From NCBI GenBank assembly GCA_910586665.1, contig CAJUIX010000034.1, forward strand, positions 1 through 23,716: 23,716 nucleotides of DNA, in the 5' to 3' direction. This DNA comes from an uncultured Duncaniella sp. (GTDB lineage: Bacteria > Bacteroidota > Bacteroidia > Bacteroidales > Muribaculaceae). Under the pieces are notes generated by a model. It saw nothing but the letters and a program-made list of their open reading frames with translations, made no database searches and had not been told where the DNA came from. The translations under genes were made by a program, and so were the position numbers. Of the stretch, positions 13,231 through 20,743 are shown in pieces. How positions within the stretch are numbered: position 1 is the stretch's first letter; each line of letters starts with the position of its first letter.

Positions 13231-15852
13231 ATACGGAGACTATGCGCCGCAGTGCTGCTCACGGTGGCGGCGCTCGGCTGCGCGGCTGCCCCCTGGAAGA
13301 GGCAGGGACGCGTCACGGACACGAGCGGCGAGCCGCTCCCGGGCGTCATCATCAAGATGACCGACGCGCAGGGGGAGATGCTGGCCTACTGCTCGACGAC
13401 CGGCAACGGAGCCTTCACCCTAAGCCACACCTCCACGCCCGCAAGCGGCAGCCGCGTCTCATTCTCCTTTCTCGGCTATAAGACACACACCGTCGCAGCC
13501 TCGGCACTCCGCGACGGAACTACCATCCGCCTCGAGGATGCTCCGCTGGAGCTGAAAGAGGTAGTGGTGAAAGTGCCGCCTATCAAATCGACCGGCGACA
13601 CGCTGACCTACGACGTGGCGTCGTTCCGCAGCGCAGCCGACCGCAACATAGAGGACGTCATCAAGAAGCTCCCGGGAGTCGAGGTGGCCGACAACGGGCG
13701 CATCTTCTACAACGGCGAATCAATCAACCGCTTCTATATCGAGGGACTCGACGTCGTGGGAGGACGCTATGCGATAGCCACACGCAATATCTCGCCCGAC
13801 GACATCCTGTCGGTCAATGTCTATGAAAACCACCAGCCGAAACGAGTGCTGAAGGACATTGCTTTCAGCGAGCGCGCGGCCATAAATCTCAAAATGAAAA
13901 AGAAGAGTATGCTCAAGCCGGTTGGCAACGTCAAAGGGGGAGCGGGCGCCGATGACAATGGCGACGTCAAATGGCTGGGCGAGCTGTTCGGGATGCTGAT
14001 AGCTCCAAAGACACAGACAATCATCACCGGCAAGGGCAACAACTACGGGACGTCATACACCAACGAGACCGCCAGCCTTACAGCCGGCGGGACGGGCAAC
14101 AGCAAGTCGGTGGCCTCGGAACTCTACGGCGACACCCCTTTCGGGTCGGCAAGCATACCGCGCGAGAGGTATTTCGACAACCGCTCCGCATCGGCTTCGG
14201 TCAACACCGTGGCCAAGTTCGGCGAATATGGCAAACTCGGCTTCACGGCCGACTATACCTACGAGAACAACCGCATCGTCAACAGTGAAGACATCACCTA
14301 CACCAACGGCGACGATCCGAGCATCGGTTTCCACGAGAGCATCAGCAGCCATCCCCGCTCGCGCGAGGTCAAGGGGGCGGTCAATGTCGAGTATAACGCA
14401 CCGAAAAACTACATTTCCGACAAATTTTCGTTCCGCGGACGCTTCGCCGACAACTCCTACAGCATCACTAACGCCGGCAAAATCAGCCAGACATCCCGCA
14501 CAGACGACTATAGCTTCAACAATGTTTTCGACGGGACAGTGCGCATCGGCGAGCGCATAATTTCCGTCAAGTCAGACATCGCGGTGGCCAATACCCCGGT
14601 GAGCCGGCTCAACGCCGCCACAGCAGGGAGCGACGCGACGGCCCTGGCGCAGCGCGGGCGCGCACTGAGGTTCACCACCGACGAGCGGGCGTCATATACA
14701 TGGATGCTCGGCCCCTATTCGCACATCGGCGCGAGTTTCCGTTTTGAGTCGGCTTATGACCTGTTTAAATCTGACTACACTTCTGAGACGACAGGGAGCG
14801 CGGCAAACGATGTCAGGGGGCACGACCTTAAAATCACCGTCACTCCGCAGTATCAGTACAAGCCCGACGCGAGCTATTCGCTTAACGTCCAAGTGCCGGT
14901 GAGCTATTCGTCGATGCGCTTCGACAATCTCCTGACCGACAGGAAATATCCGACCGACAGAGTGGATGTCGGGGCGAAAGTGCAGTTCCATATCCGCCCG
15001 TCGGCAAATTTCAGAGGCTCGCTCTCGCTCGGACGGCGAAATACGCTCGGCGGAATCAGAGACTATATCGTCAATCCGGTCTACGTCACCTACCGCCAAC
15101 GCTCCACATTCGGCACAGGCGAACTCAACTCGCGCGAGAGCTACAGCGCCTCCACAAATCTGAACTACCGCGACCCCATCAAAGCCTTTTTCGTAACCCT
15201 CACCGCCCTCTACAGCATCAGCAACAACAACCGCATCAGCGGAAGCGACATAGCCCCCGGCCAGATTGTCACATCGGCCAGAAATTCCAAGAACCGCGGC
15301 GACATGCTCAACGCCGGCATCAATATATCGAAAAACTTCCGCTCGTGGCGCACCACCTTCACCCTTGACGGCCATGTCGAATATCTCAAACGCAGAATCC
15401 TGCGCCAGGAGGTCAGCTATGCCGTCACCAACACCTCCTACGTCCTCCACGCCGCCATCAACAGCAACCCCATTGCCAACGCTGTCGACCTTTCAGTCCA
15501 GGGGTGGTACAAACCTTCGCTGCAACGAATTTCATCCTTAGGTCAGAGAAACCGCGTCAGCAACTACGAGTTCCAGGCCACGGCCTCCGTCCATCTCGTA
15601 AAGTCCCTCGAGCTGTTTTCACAGCTCTACTGGAACCACGTCGACCTCCAGGCCGACACCTCCAAGGAGAGCCTCTTCGTAGGCGCGGGCGTCAGATACC
15701 ACTCCGGCCACTTCGACATCGAGCTTGCCGGAAAGAACCTCACCAACTGCAAGACCTACGGCTACAGCTACTTCATCGACTCCGACCTCTACACCTACAG
15801 CTTCAACCTCCGCCCAATCGAATTCCTCGCCACCATAAAATACACCTTCTGA
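13231..15852 (+). CDS. TonB-dependent-receptor-like outer-membrane protein with carboxypeptidase-regulatory domain; start unclear
   Basis: A large outer-membrane beta-barrel of about 870 residues. After a signal-like segment (RRLCAAVLLTVAALGCAAAP) comes a carboxypeptidase-D regulatory-like domain (GRVTDTSGEPLPGVIIKMTD to VSFSFLGYKT). A plug-like domain follows (TGDTLTYDVASF, EDVIKKLPGVEV, INRFYIEGLDVV, SPDDILSVNVYE), then a long barrel ending in the C-terminal Phe of KYTF. The only in-frame ATG is at 13117, 110 bases inside GLPGLI gene 3; that would put 38 residues before the signal. The coordinate given is an in-frame ATA that fits the signal peptide best. An out-of-frame ATG lies at 13242. 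A GLPGLI gene followed by this protein type is a recurring Bacteroidetes pairing. The transported substrate is unknown. Confidence 0.85.
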   Translation: MRRLCAAVLLTVAALGCAAAPWKRQGRVTDTSGEPLPGVIIKMTDAQGEMLAYCSTTGNGAFTLSHTSTPASGSRVSFSFLGYKTHTVAASALRDGTTIRLEDAPLELKEVVVKVPPIKSTGDTLTYDVASFRSAADRNIEDVIKKLPGVEVADNGRIFYNGESINRFYIEGLDVVGGRYAIATRNISPDDILSVNVYENHQPKRVLKDIAFSERAAINLKMKKKSMLKPVGNVKGGAGADDNGDVKWLGELFGMLIAPKTQTIITGKGNNYGTSYTNETASLTAGGTGNSKSVASELYGDTPFGSASIPRERYFDNRSASASVNTVAKFGEYGKLGFTADYTYENNRIVNSEDITYTNGDDPSIGFHESISSHPRSREVKGAVNVEYNAPKNYISDKFSFRGRFADNSYSITNAGKISQTSRTDDYSFNNVFDGTVRIGERIISVKSDIAVANTPVSRLNAATAGSDATALAQRGRALRFTTDERASYTWMLGPYSHIGASFRFESAYDLFKSDYTSETTGSAANDVRGHDLKITVTPQYQYKPDASYSLNVQVPVSYSSMRFDNLLTDRKYPTDRVDVGAKVQFHIRPSANFRGSLSLGRRNTLGGIRDYIVNPVYVTYRQRSTFGTGELNSRESYSASTNLNYRDPIKAFFVTLTALYSISNNNRISGSDIAPGQIVTSARNSKNRGDMLNAGINISKNFRSWRTTFTLDGHVEYLKRRILRQEVSYAVTNTSYVLHAAINSNPIANAVDLSVQGWYKPSLQRISSLGQRNRVSNYEFQATASVHLVKSLELFSQLYWNHVDLQADTSKESLFVGAGVRYHSGHFDIELAGKNLTNCKTYGYSYFIDSDLYTYSFNLRPIEFLATIKYTF

Positions 15853-15871
15853 CCGATTCTCTACAAAAAAA

Positions 15872-17272
15872 TCAATCCTCCTCTGCTGCGGGCTTTTGGG
15901 CCTGGTAGGCGCCGAGGTTGGGAGTGGTGCCGCGGGGCGTGCCGTAGAAATCCACCGCCGCGTCGGCAGGGATAAGCTCCGGCTTGGCGGCACCGAGGGC
16001 GGGAGAACCGTCCATGAGACGGTAGTCAAAGAGATAGTCGTTGCGCACGGTGTTGTAGAGCGGATCGGAGGCCCAGAGGCAGTCGATGAAGTTGTCATCG
16101 ACCTTCCCCTCGCTCTTGAGCAGACAGCGGCGAAAATAGACAGCGCTGTCGGTGAGGTCGCCCGCCGAAAGGTCGGTGCCGAGACCGTAGACGATACAGT
16201 TGTTGAACGAGGCCTCGAGATAGGGCATCTTCGACTCATTGTCATTCTTGGAATTGAAGTGATAGAGCTGCACGACCGGCCCGCGGGGATAGACAAAGAG
16301 ATAGTAGTTGGCAAAGGTGCAGTTGTCCACGGCAGCCTTGCCGCCGGTCAGCGACATCGCCCCTTCGGCAGCCTCCGCTATCTCGCAACCGATGAGAGTG
16401 AGGTCGGCATAGCGTCCGTAGAGAGCGTAGGCGGCACTGTTGCGCAGACGGCAGTTGACGAATGTGGCCTGCGAGAGCGAGTCGGCCACGACACCATAGT
16501 TCGTATTGCGGACCACGGTGTGGCTGAGCCTGCTGCCGCTGCTACCCGTGGCGAAGAACAATCCCTCCCACTGCGACGACATGAGGTCGAAGGAAATGTC
16601 ACCCACGACGTTGCCCGTGCGGTCGCCTGCCATGCTGACGGGGCGCTCGGGAGTCCCCTCGGTAATAAGCGTCCCCTCCACACGCATGAACGACTTGTCA
16701 TGGAAATGGAGCGAGGCGCCCTCCCCTATCGTGAGCGTGGCTCCCGGGGCCACGACGAGGGAGTCATAGACCTGGTAGGGATATGTGGCATCAAGACGCA
16801 TGTCGCTCTCCACGCGGAGGCCGCGCAGACGCTCCACGTCTTGGCCTGTGGCGTTGAGAACCACACTCTTTGTGACACCGTTGGTCGTAAAGTCGAGCAC
16901 ATCATTAAAATCAGTCAGCTCTGGGACCCCGTTGGGGCGCAGTGTCGCCTCGACGAAGACATAGATCGAATCCTTCGGACGAATTTCCACGTTTTGAAAG
17001 TAAGTACCTGAAAAACCGTCTACGTTCAGTCTGAAATACCTCTCCCCGCTGCGAAGCGAGATATTGCTGATGCTTATGACCTTGTCGTGACGGTTATAGA
17101 CCATGAAACGGCTCGTCGGAGTCGGCTGGTCGGTGAAGACAACACCCATTTTCAGGGTGTCGACCGAAAATTCGGGCTGGGCGGAGGGGGATGTGTCGAT
17201 TCCGTCCTCTATACATGAATAGAGAGAGGACTGGACTATTAGGGCAAAAAATATTTTCAGGAGTGTTTTCAT
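15872..17272 (-). CDS. Right-handed beta-helix lipoprotein
   Basis: The 466-aa protein starts at ATG 17272, placing a lipobox at SLYSC (Cys20); an upstream in-frame ATG adds 13 residues without signal character. The N-terminal ~130 residues look like an Ig-like beta domain (FSVDTLKMGVVFTDQPTP to VVLNATGQD). Residues about 140-400 form parallel beta-helix rungs (APGATLTIGEGASLHFHD, VEGTLITEGTPERPVSM, VVRNTNYGVVADSLSQATF, LTLIGCEIAEAAEGAMSL). The end, DGSPALGAAKPE then YGTPRGTTPNLGAYQ, is the choice-of-anchor-Q type signature. Expected on the cell surface or periplasmic face of the outer membrane. It lies 66 bp downstream of the lipoprotein gene at 17339-18589 and may be co-transcribed. Ligand unknown; no catalytic motif seen. 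Confidence 0.85.
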   Translation of the reverse strand: MKTLLKIFFALIVQSSLYSCIEDGIDTSPSAQPEFSVDTLKMGVVFTDQPTPTSRFMVYNRHDKVISISNISLRSGERYFRLNVDGFSGTYFQNVEIRPKDSIYVFVEATLRPNGVPELTDFNDVLDFTTNGVTKSVVLNATGQDVERLRGLRVESDMRLDATYPYQVYDSLVVAPGATLTIGEGASLHFHDKSFMRVEGTLITEGTPERPVSMAGDRTGNVVGDISFDLMSSQWEGLFFATGSSGSRLSHTVVRNTNYGVVADSLSQATFVNCRLRNSAAYALYGRYADLTLIGCEIAEAAEGAMSLTGGKAAVDNCTFANYYLFVYPRGPVVQLYHFNSKNDNESKMPYLEASFNNCIVYGLGTDLSAGDLTDSAVYFRRCLLKSEGKVDDNFIDCLWASDPLYNTVRNDYLFDYRLMDGSPALGAAKPELIPADAAVDFYGTPRGTTPNLGAYQAQKPAAEED

Positions 17273-17338
17273 CGTAATCCAAATAATGCCGCGGCCAAGT
17301 GCGCGCCGCACTATCTATCAACGCGAAACCCCTGCGGT

Positions 17339-18589
17339 TTATTGCCTCGGGTCGGCCTTGGCGGGAGTCAGGCGCCTGTCAGCGCGCCCAGCCGGGCGCA
17401 GCTGCTTCCTGTCGTCGCTCTTCAGCGGCGCCTTTCGGCCATTATCTGGCATCTTCAGGCGCGGATTTGGTTTAACGTCAGGCTTCGCCTCCTCTTTTTT
17501 GACAGCCGGGGCTTCGTCATCCTTGCCGGCGACGGCCTCCGCATCGTCGGTCTCAGATTCCGGCTTCAGGAAGCGGGCGAGACGCACCCTGACAGAGTCG
17601 TCGGCAGCCGTGAGCGAGTAGCCACGATAAATCTGCCTGCCTGCGCTGTCGGCAACTATGAAGAAGGGCACCGCAGGCACATGCAGCGGGCGCACGACGC
17701 TGTTGCCAACCCCTCCGGCCACCCAGGCCTGCATCCACTTGGCGCTGTCGTCGCGGACAGAGCCGGCCCACTGGGCGCTGTCGCCCATGACGGCTATCTC
17801 CAAGGCCTTGAAGCGGCGCTCCGGCAGATCCTTATAGAGTTTGCGGAGGGTTTTGAGGATGCTGTCCCCCTTGCTCTCCCGGGTGAATACAATGAGGCTG
17901 TAGCTCTGGTTGGATGGCCAGTAGCGCACGGTGGTATCACGCCTGTTGATGAGGCCGGTGTGTATGGTCATGGGCTTCACATCACCCCTGGCGGAGGTCG
18001 ACACCTGCTCGCCGACCATGCCGGGATAGGCACCGACCACCCACTGCGGGCGCGCGTCGGCCTTCAGCATATTGACCAGGGAGTCGGCCTCGAGTTCATG
18101 CCCCCGCGCGTCGAAGCGGGTCACAAGGAGCATGGCCGAGGCCACGCGGTCGGGGTGACGGCGCACCTCGTCGGCAATCAGCCTGTTGACCGCCACTGCG
18201 TCGCCGCTGCGGAGGATGCTGTCATTGGCAGTGACGAACTTTGCATACTGCTCCGAGGCATCGTTGCCCTCGATTCGGAGCGACGACGGCTTGTCGAGGT
18301 CCATTTTCACCTCGAGCCGGTCGCCGTTGGCAGCCACGCACATAAACAGAGGGCGGTTGTCGATAGTCGTCACCTCGACCAGCGTCGGGTCAGCCGAGAC
18401 ACCGCGGAGCACCACCTTGCCGTCGACAGGATGGAAGGTGGCGCGATTGATGCCGCGGGTGGAGTAATACATCTCGACACTTGTCGAGCCAAGCCCGCGA
18501 ATATCACACTCGATAACGAATTCCTCATCATTGCCGCAGCCCGTCAGCGCGACAAGCAGCGATAACATTAATATCTGTAAGTAGCGCAT
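17339..18589 (-). CDS. DUF4369/thioredoxin-like lipoprotein lacking a CXXC motif
   Basis: The 416-aa lipoprotein starts at ATG 18589 (lipobox ALTGC, Cys18). The open frame begins 31 codons earlier, but that extension crosses the promoter. Residues 22-110 resemble the DUF4369 beta domain found before thioredoxin domains in Bacteroidetes (FVIECDIRGLG, RPLFMCVAANGDRLEV). About 205-342 looks like a thioredoxin fold: a strand SYSLIVFT, a helix, and the cis-Pro-type HVPAVPFFIVADSAG. Where the CXXC should be is WPSNQS, so redox activity is not expected. The last ~75 residues are a charged, Pro/Lys/Asp-rich tail. It is the first gene of a likely two-gene unit with the beta-helix lipoprotein. Anchored in the envelope; role unknown. 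Confidence 0.75.
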   Translation of the reverse strand: MRYLQILMLSLLVALTGCGNDEEFVIECDIRGLGSTSVEMYYSTRGINRATFHPVDGKVVLRGVSADPTLVEVTTIDNRPLFMCVAANGDRLEVKMDLDKPSSLRIEGNDASEQYAKFVTANDSILRSGDAVAVNRLIADEVRRHPDRVASAMLLVTRFDARGHELEADSLVNMLKADARPQWVVGAYPGMVGEQVSTSARGDVKPMTIHTGLINRRDTTVRYWPSNQSYSLIVFTRESKGDSILKTLRKLYKDLPERRFKALEIAVMGDSAQWAGSVRDDSAKWMQAWVAGGVGNSVVRPLHVPAVPFFIVADSAGRQIYRGYSLTAADDSVRVRLARFLKPESETDDAEAVAGKDDEAPAVKKEEAKPDVKPNPRLKMPDNGRKAPLKSDDRKQLRPAGRADRRLTPAKADPRQ

Positions 18590-18594
18590 GGCTG

Positions 18595-18625
18595 CAAAGG
18601 TACGGAAATTTCCGTATAAATCAGA
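18595..18625 (-). promoter_or_regulatory. Promoter of the DUF4369/thioredoxin-like gene with an internal palindrome
   Basis: On the minus strand, TCTG (18622-18625) is followed after 19 nt by TACCTTTG (18595-18602), a full -7 match. The ATG at 18589 follows after 5 nt, giving a very short or absent leader. A perfect 16-bp palindrome, TACGGAAATTTCCGTA (18601-18616), occupies most of the spacer and overlaps the -7 box by two bases; it may be an operator. Confidence 0.55.
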
Positions 18626-18693
18626 GAGGGACCATGCAAAAACCAAAGCTCGATGAAAATGGTTAGTTGTTGGGGGTTGCAAACTATGCCGGC

Positions 18694-18780
18694 TGTAGGG
18701 ACGCAGCGTGCAAAACTATTATTTGTAGGGATGCTGTTGCTAAACTATTGTTTGTAGGGACGCTGCGTGCAGCGTCCGCC
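18694..18780. repeat. Three degenerate ~30-bp tandem repeats beginning TGTAGGG
   Basis: Units begin at 18694, 18724 and 18753. Each has TGTAGGGA followed by a variant of CGCTGCGTGC, and the first two continue with AAACTATT. The third continues into the left arm of the palindromic element at 18752. A related fragment occurs at 21757-21779. Confidence 0.7.
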
Positions 18781-19148
18781 GGAATCAGGCTGTAAATTCC
18801 CACAATGGCTCGAAGAGCCTGAACAGGAGGAGCCCCAGGGTAAGCGGAGGCCGCAGGCCGCAGCGATGCCTGGGGTTATGTGATATTAGATATGATAGTT
18901 TGCATCGGAGATGCTTGTCATTCTTATGATTAGCATCTCCGATGCAAATTGTCTATTTTTGCTTTTGTCTACCCCAGGCATCGCTGCGGCCTGCGGCCTC
19001 CGCTTACCCTGGGGTTTCTCCTACCTAAGGTCTCCGACCTATTCATTGACGGGCATAGGATTCTGCAACACCCTCCGATTACGAGTGGAATACATAAGCC
19101 TGATTTACAGCCCGATTCCGACGGACGCTGCACGCAGCGTCCCTACAA
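18752..19148. mobile_element. Nested palindromic element, possible MITE-like or repeat-family unit
   Basis: About 400 bp without a supported gene. Outer inverted arms of 46 bp (18752-18797 and 19103-19148) match at 44 positions. Inner arms of 44 bp (18833-18876 and 18971-19014) match perfectly. A central 17-bp perfect stem (18899-18915 and 18932-18948) lies between them. The three pairs share one centre, so the whole can fold into one long hairpin. There is no transposase, and target-site duplications were not identified. It lies between the tail of the fimbrillin gene at 19205 and the promoter region at 18625. The mobile label is inference; it could also be a structured intergenic repeat or an extended terminator. 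Confidence 0.6.
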
Positions 19149-19204
19149 CAAGGTAGTTCTGCAACGCCTACAAATCAGCTTAATGCGTTGGTTATCGGCA
19201 GGGC

Positions 19205-20731
19205 TTATTCGGTCGCGACCGGATTGCCGTCCCAGTCGGTGATATTTCCGGCCTCATCGACAAATCGCCATAAGTTTTTGTCTTTGGTGTAGACATCGGC
19301 CCAGGAGTATTGCCAATAAGCATAGCCTGCAACATCTTCAAATACTTCAACTGTCGGCAATCCGGTGCCTCCTATGCGCTTGTCGGCATTAAGATAGGTT
19401 GTGGCAGTGGAGTATCCGCTGTAATCGAAGTACCAGCTCTTACTAACCTCCATAGCTCCGGCTTTTGTGAGCCAAAGTTCTCCAATCTTAATCTGAAAGA
19501 ATGAAGCATAGCTCATTTTCTCGACATTCGGAGCTTTCAGAGTGGAGAGGTTATCAATCGGGTTCTCCGATGAAAAGGCGGCGTTAGGCAACTCCGTGAC
19601 ATCTTCAAGAATCAATGAGAATTCCCTCGTTGCATCCTCATTATATTTTTCCACGAGCCAGCCGGAAAGAACCTTGAAATCATCTTTATTCAATTCGCTG
19701 CCCTTTATGGTAAGCTCTGTGCCTTCGGATGTTGCCTTGTCAAGCAGGTCTGAGGTGAGTAGGCCGGGTTCGGTCGTGGTTATTACAGAGCCTTCCACCT
19801 TTATGCGTTCCTCCACGGCGGTTCCGTTCTCGTTCCAACCATCGTTCCAGTCGGTAACAGTGATGCCGGAAATTGAGGCAGTATTCTTTCCCACAATGAG
19901 GTTGACGGTATAGGCTCTGCCACATTCAAGGACGGTATTGACAAGATAGGACGAGGGGCGCACTGTCAGTGTCTGACCGTCGACATTAAGTGTCATAAGT
20001 GTCGCGTCAGCCGCATATTGTCCGGCAGGAAGAATGGCCATGAATGAATGGAGCTTCGATGCGCTTTCATCGGCAAGCATGAAGCCCTTTACTTTAGCAT
20101 CGGGATCAACCGTCACACGAGCATCGCGATACTCTCCGGGCACGGAGAAAACCGGGTCCGACACCACGGGAAGCGTGGAACCATACTGGTTGTTGTAGCC
20201 TGTGATTTTCACCGTCACCCGCGCAAGCTGATGTTTGAACCAAAGCGATATGCTCTTGTCAACTGTCTGTGAAGCAGAGGGAACCGTAGCCGTCATCCAA
20301 TCGGCATAGCCTATGTAGCCTTCCTGACCGGGTGTGTTACCGCTTTGGTCAAGAGGAAGGGGGAATCCATCGTATGAAGCTTCTACTCCGTCGACATAGG
20401 GATAGTAGGCATGAAAACGGTTTTCCTTGCCGGCAATCCATACGACATATTTGTCACCCGGGACAAAACCATTGTCCGTGCTGTAAGTATAAATGGCCTC
20501 ATCCTTGCCGGCGACGGCGCCCTCTGTGACGTTGCTGACATGGATTGCGTCGCCAGCGGTCCATTTGTCGCCGCTCTCGGAAGAGTTGACACGCGACTGG
20601 AGCGAGCCTATGGTGGCGTTGATGCGCACGGCGTCCGGGTCGTTGGTATAGCCGCCGTTGTCCGGCTCGCTTTGGCAGGCGGTAAAGGCGCCTAAGGCCA
20701 TTGCCGCGATTGTGTATATGGTTATTTTCAT
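19205..20731 (-). CDS. Fimbrillin-like lipoprotein with LRR-like C-terminal region
   Basis: The 508-aa lipoprotein (lipobox AFTAC, Cys19) resembles the Bacteroidales fimbrillin family. Support comes from VRINATIGSLQSRVN and DKWTAGDAIHV near residues 35-65, a YYPY strand, KHQLARVTVKI at 166-176, PAGQY at 235-239 and ITVTDWNDGW at 290-299. After about residue 310 the protein changes. The segment 375-480 (LPNAAFSSENP, LSTLKAPNVEKMSYASF, IGELWLTKAGAM) resembles worn BspA-type leucine-rich repeats. It ends in a Trp/Tyr-rich stretch. Expected at the cell surface as a pilus subunit or adhesin. It follows the other fimbrillin gene by 12 bp and is probably co-transcribed. The LRR reading is a moderate inference. 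Confidence 0.83.
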   Translation of the reverse strand: MKITIYTIAAMALGAFTACQSEPDNGGYTNDPDAVRINATIGSLQSRVNSSESGDKWTAGDAIHVSNVTEGAVAGKDEAIYTYSTDNGFVPGDKYVVWIAGKENRFHAYYPYVDGVEASYDGFPLPLDQSGNTPGQEGYIGYADWMTATVPSASQTVDKSISLWFKHQLARVTVKITGYNNQYGSTLPVVSDPVFSVPGEYRDARVTVDPDAKVKGFMLADESASKLHSFMAILPAGQYAADATLMTLNVDGQTLTVRPSSYLVNTVLECGRAYTVNLIVGKNTASISGITVTDWNDGWNENGTAVEERIKVEGSVITTTEPGLLTSDLLDKATSEGTELTIKGSELNKDDFKVLSGWLVEKYNEDATREFSLILEDVTELPNAAFSSENPIDNLSTLKAPNVEKMSYASFFQIKIGELWLTKAGAMEVSKSWYFDYSGYSTATTYLNADKRIGGTGLPTVEVFEDVAGYAYWQYSWADVYTKDKNLWRFVDEAGNITDWDGNPVATE

Positions 20732-20743
20732 AGTCTTTATGCG

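Noticed and set aside
13242..13481. 79-aa frame starting at ATG 13242
   Set aside because: Its product is a Gly/Arg-rich string overlapping the outer-membrane protein in another frame. The ATG is of interest only as a possible displaced start of that protein.
15896..17011. Long plus-strand open frame opposite the beta-helix lipoprotein
   Set aside because: Antisense shadow of a gene with a clear lipobox and family signature; the translation has no recognisable motif.
17342..18565. Long plus-strand open frame opposite the DUF4369/thioredoxin-like gene
   Set aside because: Antisense shadow in GC-rich DNA; no signal peptide or domain, no promoter in that direction.
18694..18780. Possible CRISPR array in the tandem TGTAGGG repeats
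   Set aside because: Only three degenerate units, no separate unique spacers of constant length, and no cas genes.
18911..19242. Short open frames within the palindromic element
   Set aside because: They run across inverted-repeat arms, lack signals or domains, and similar frames arise on both strands because of the palindrome.
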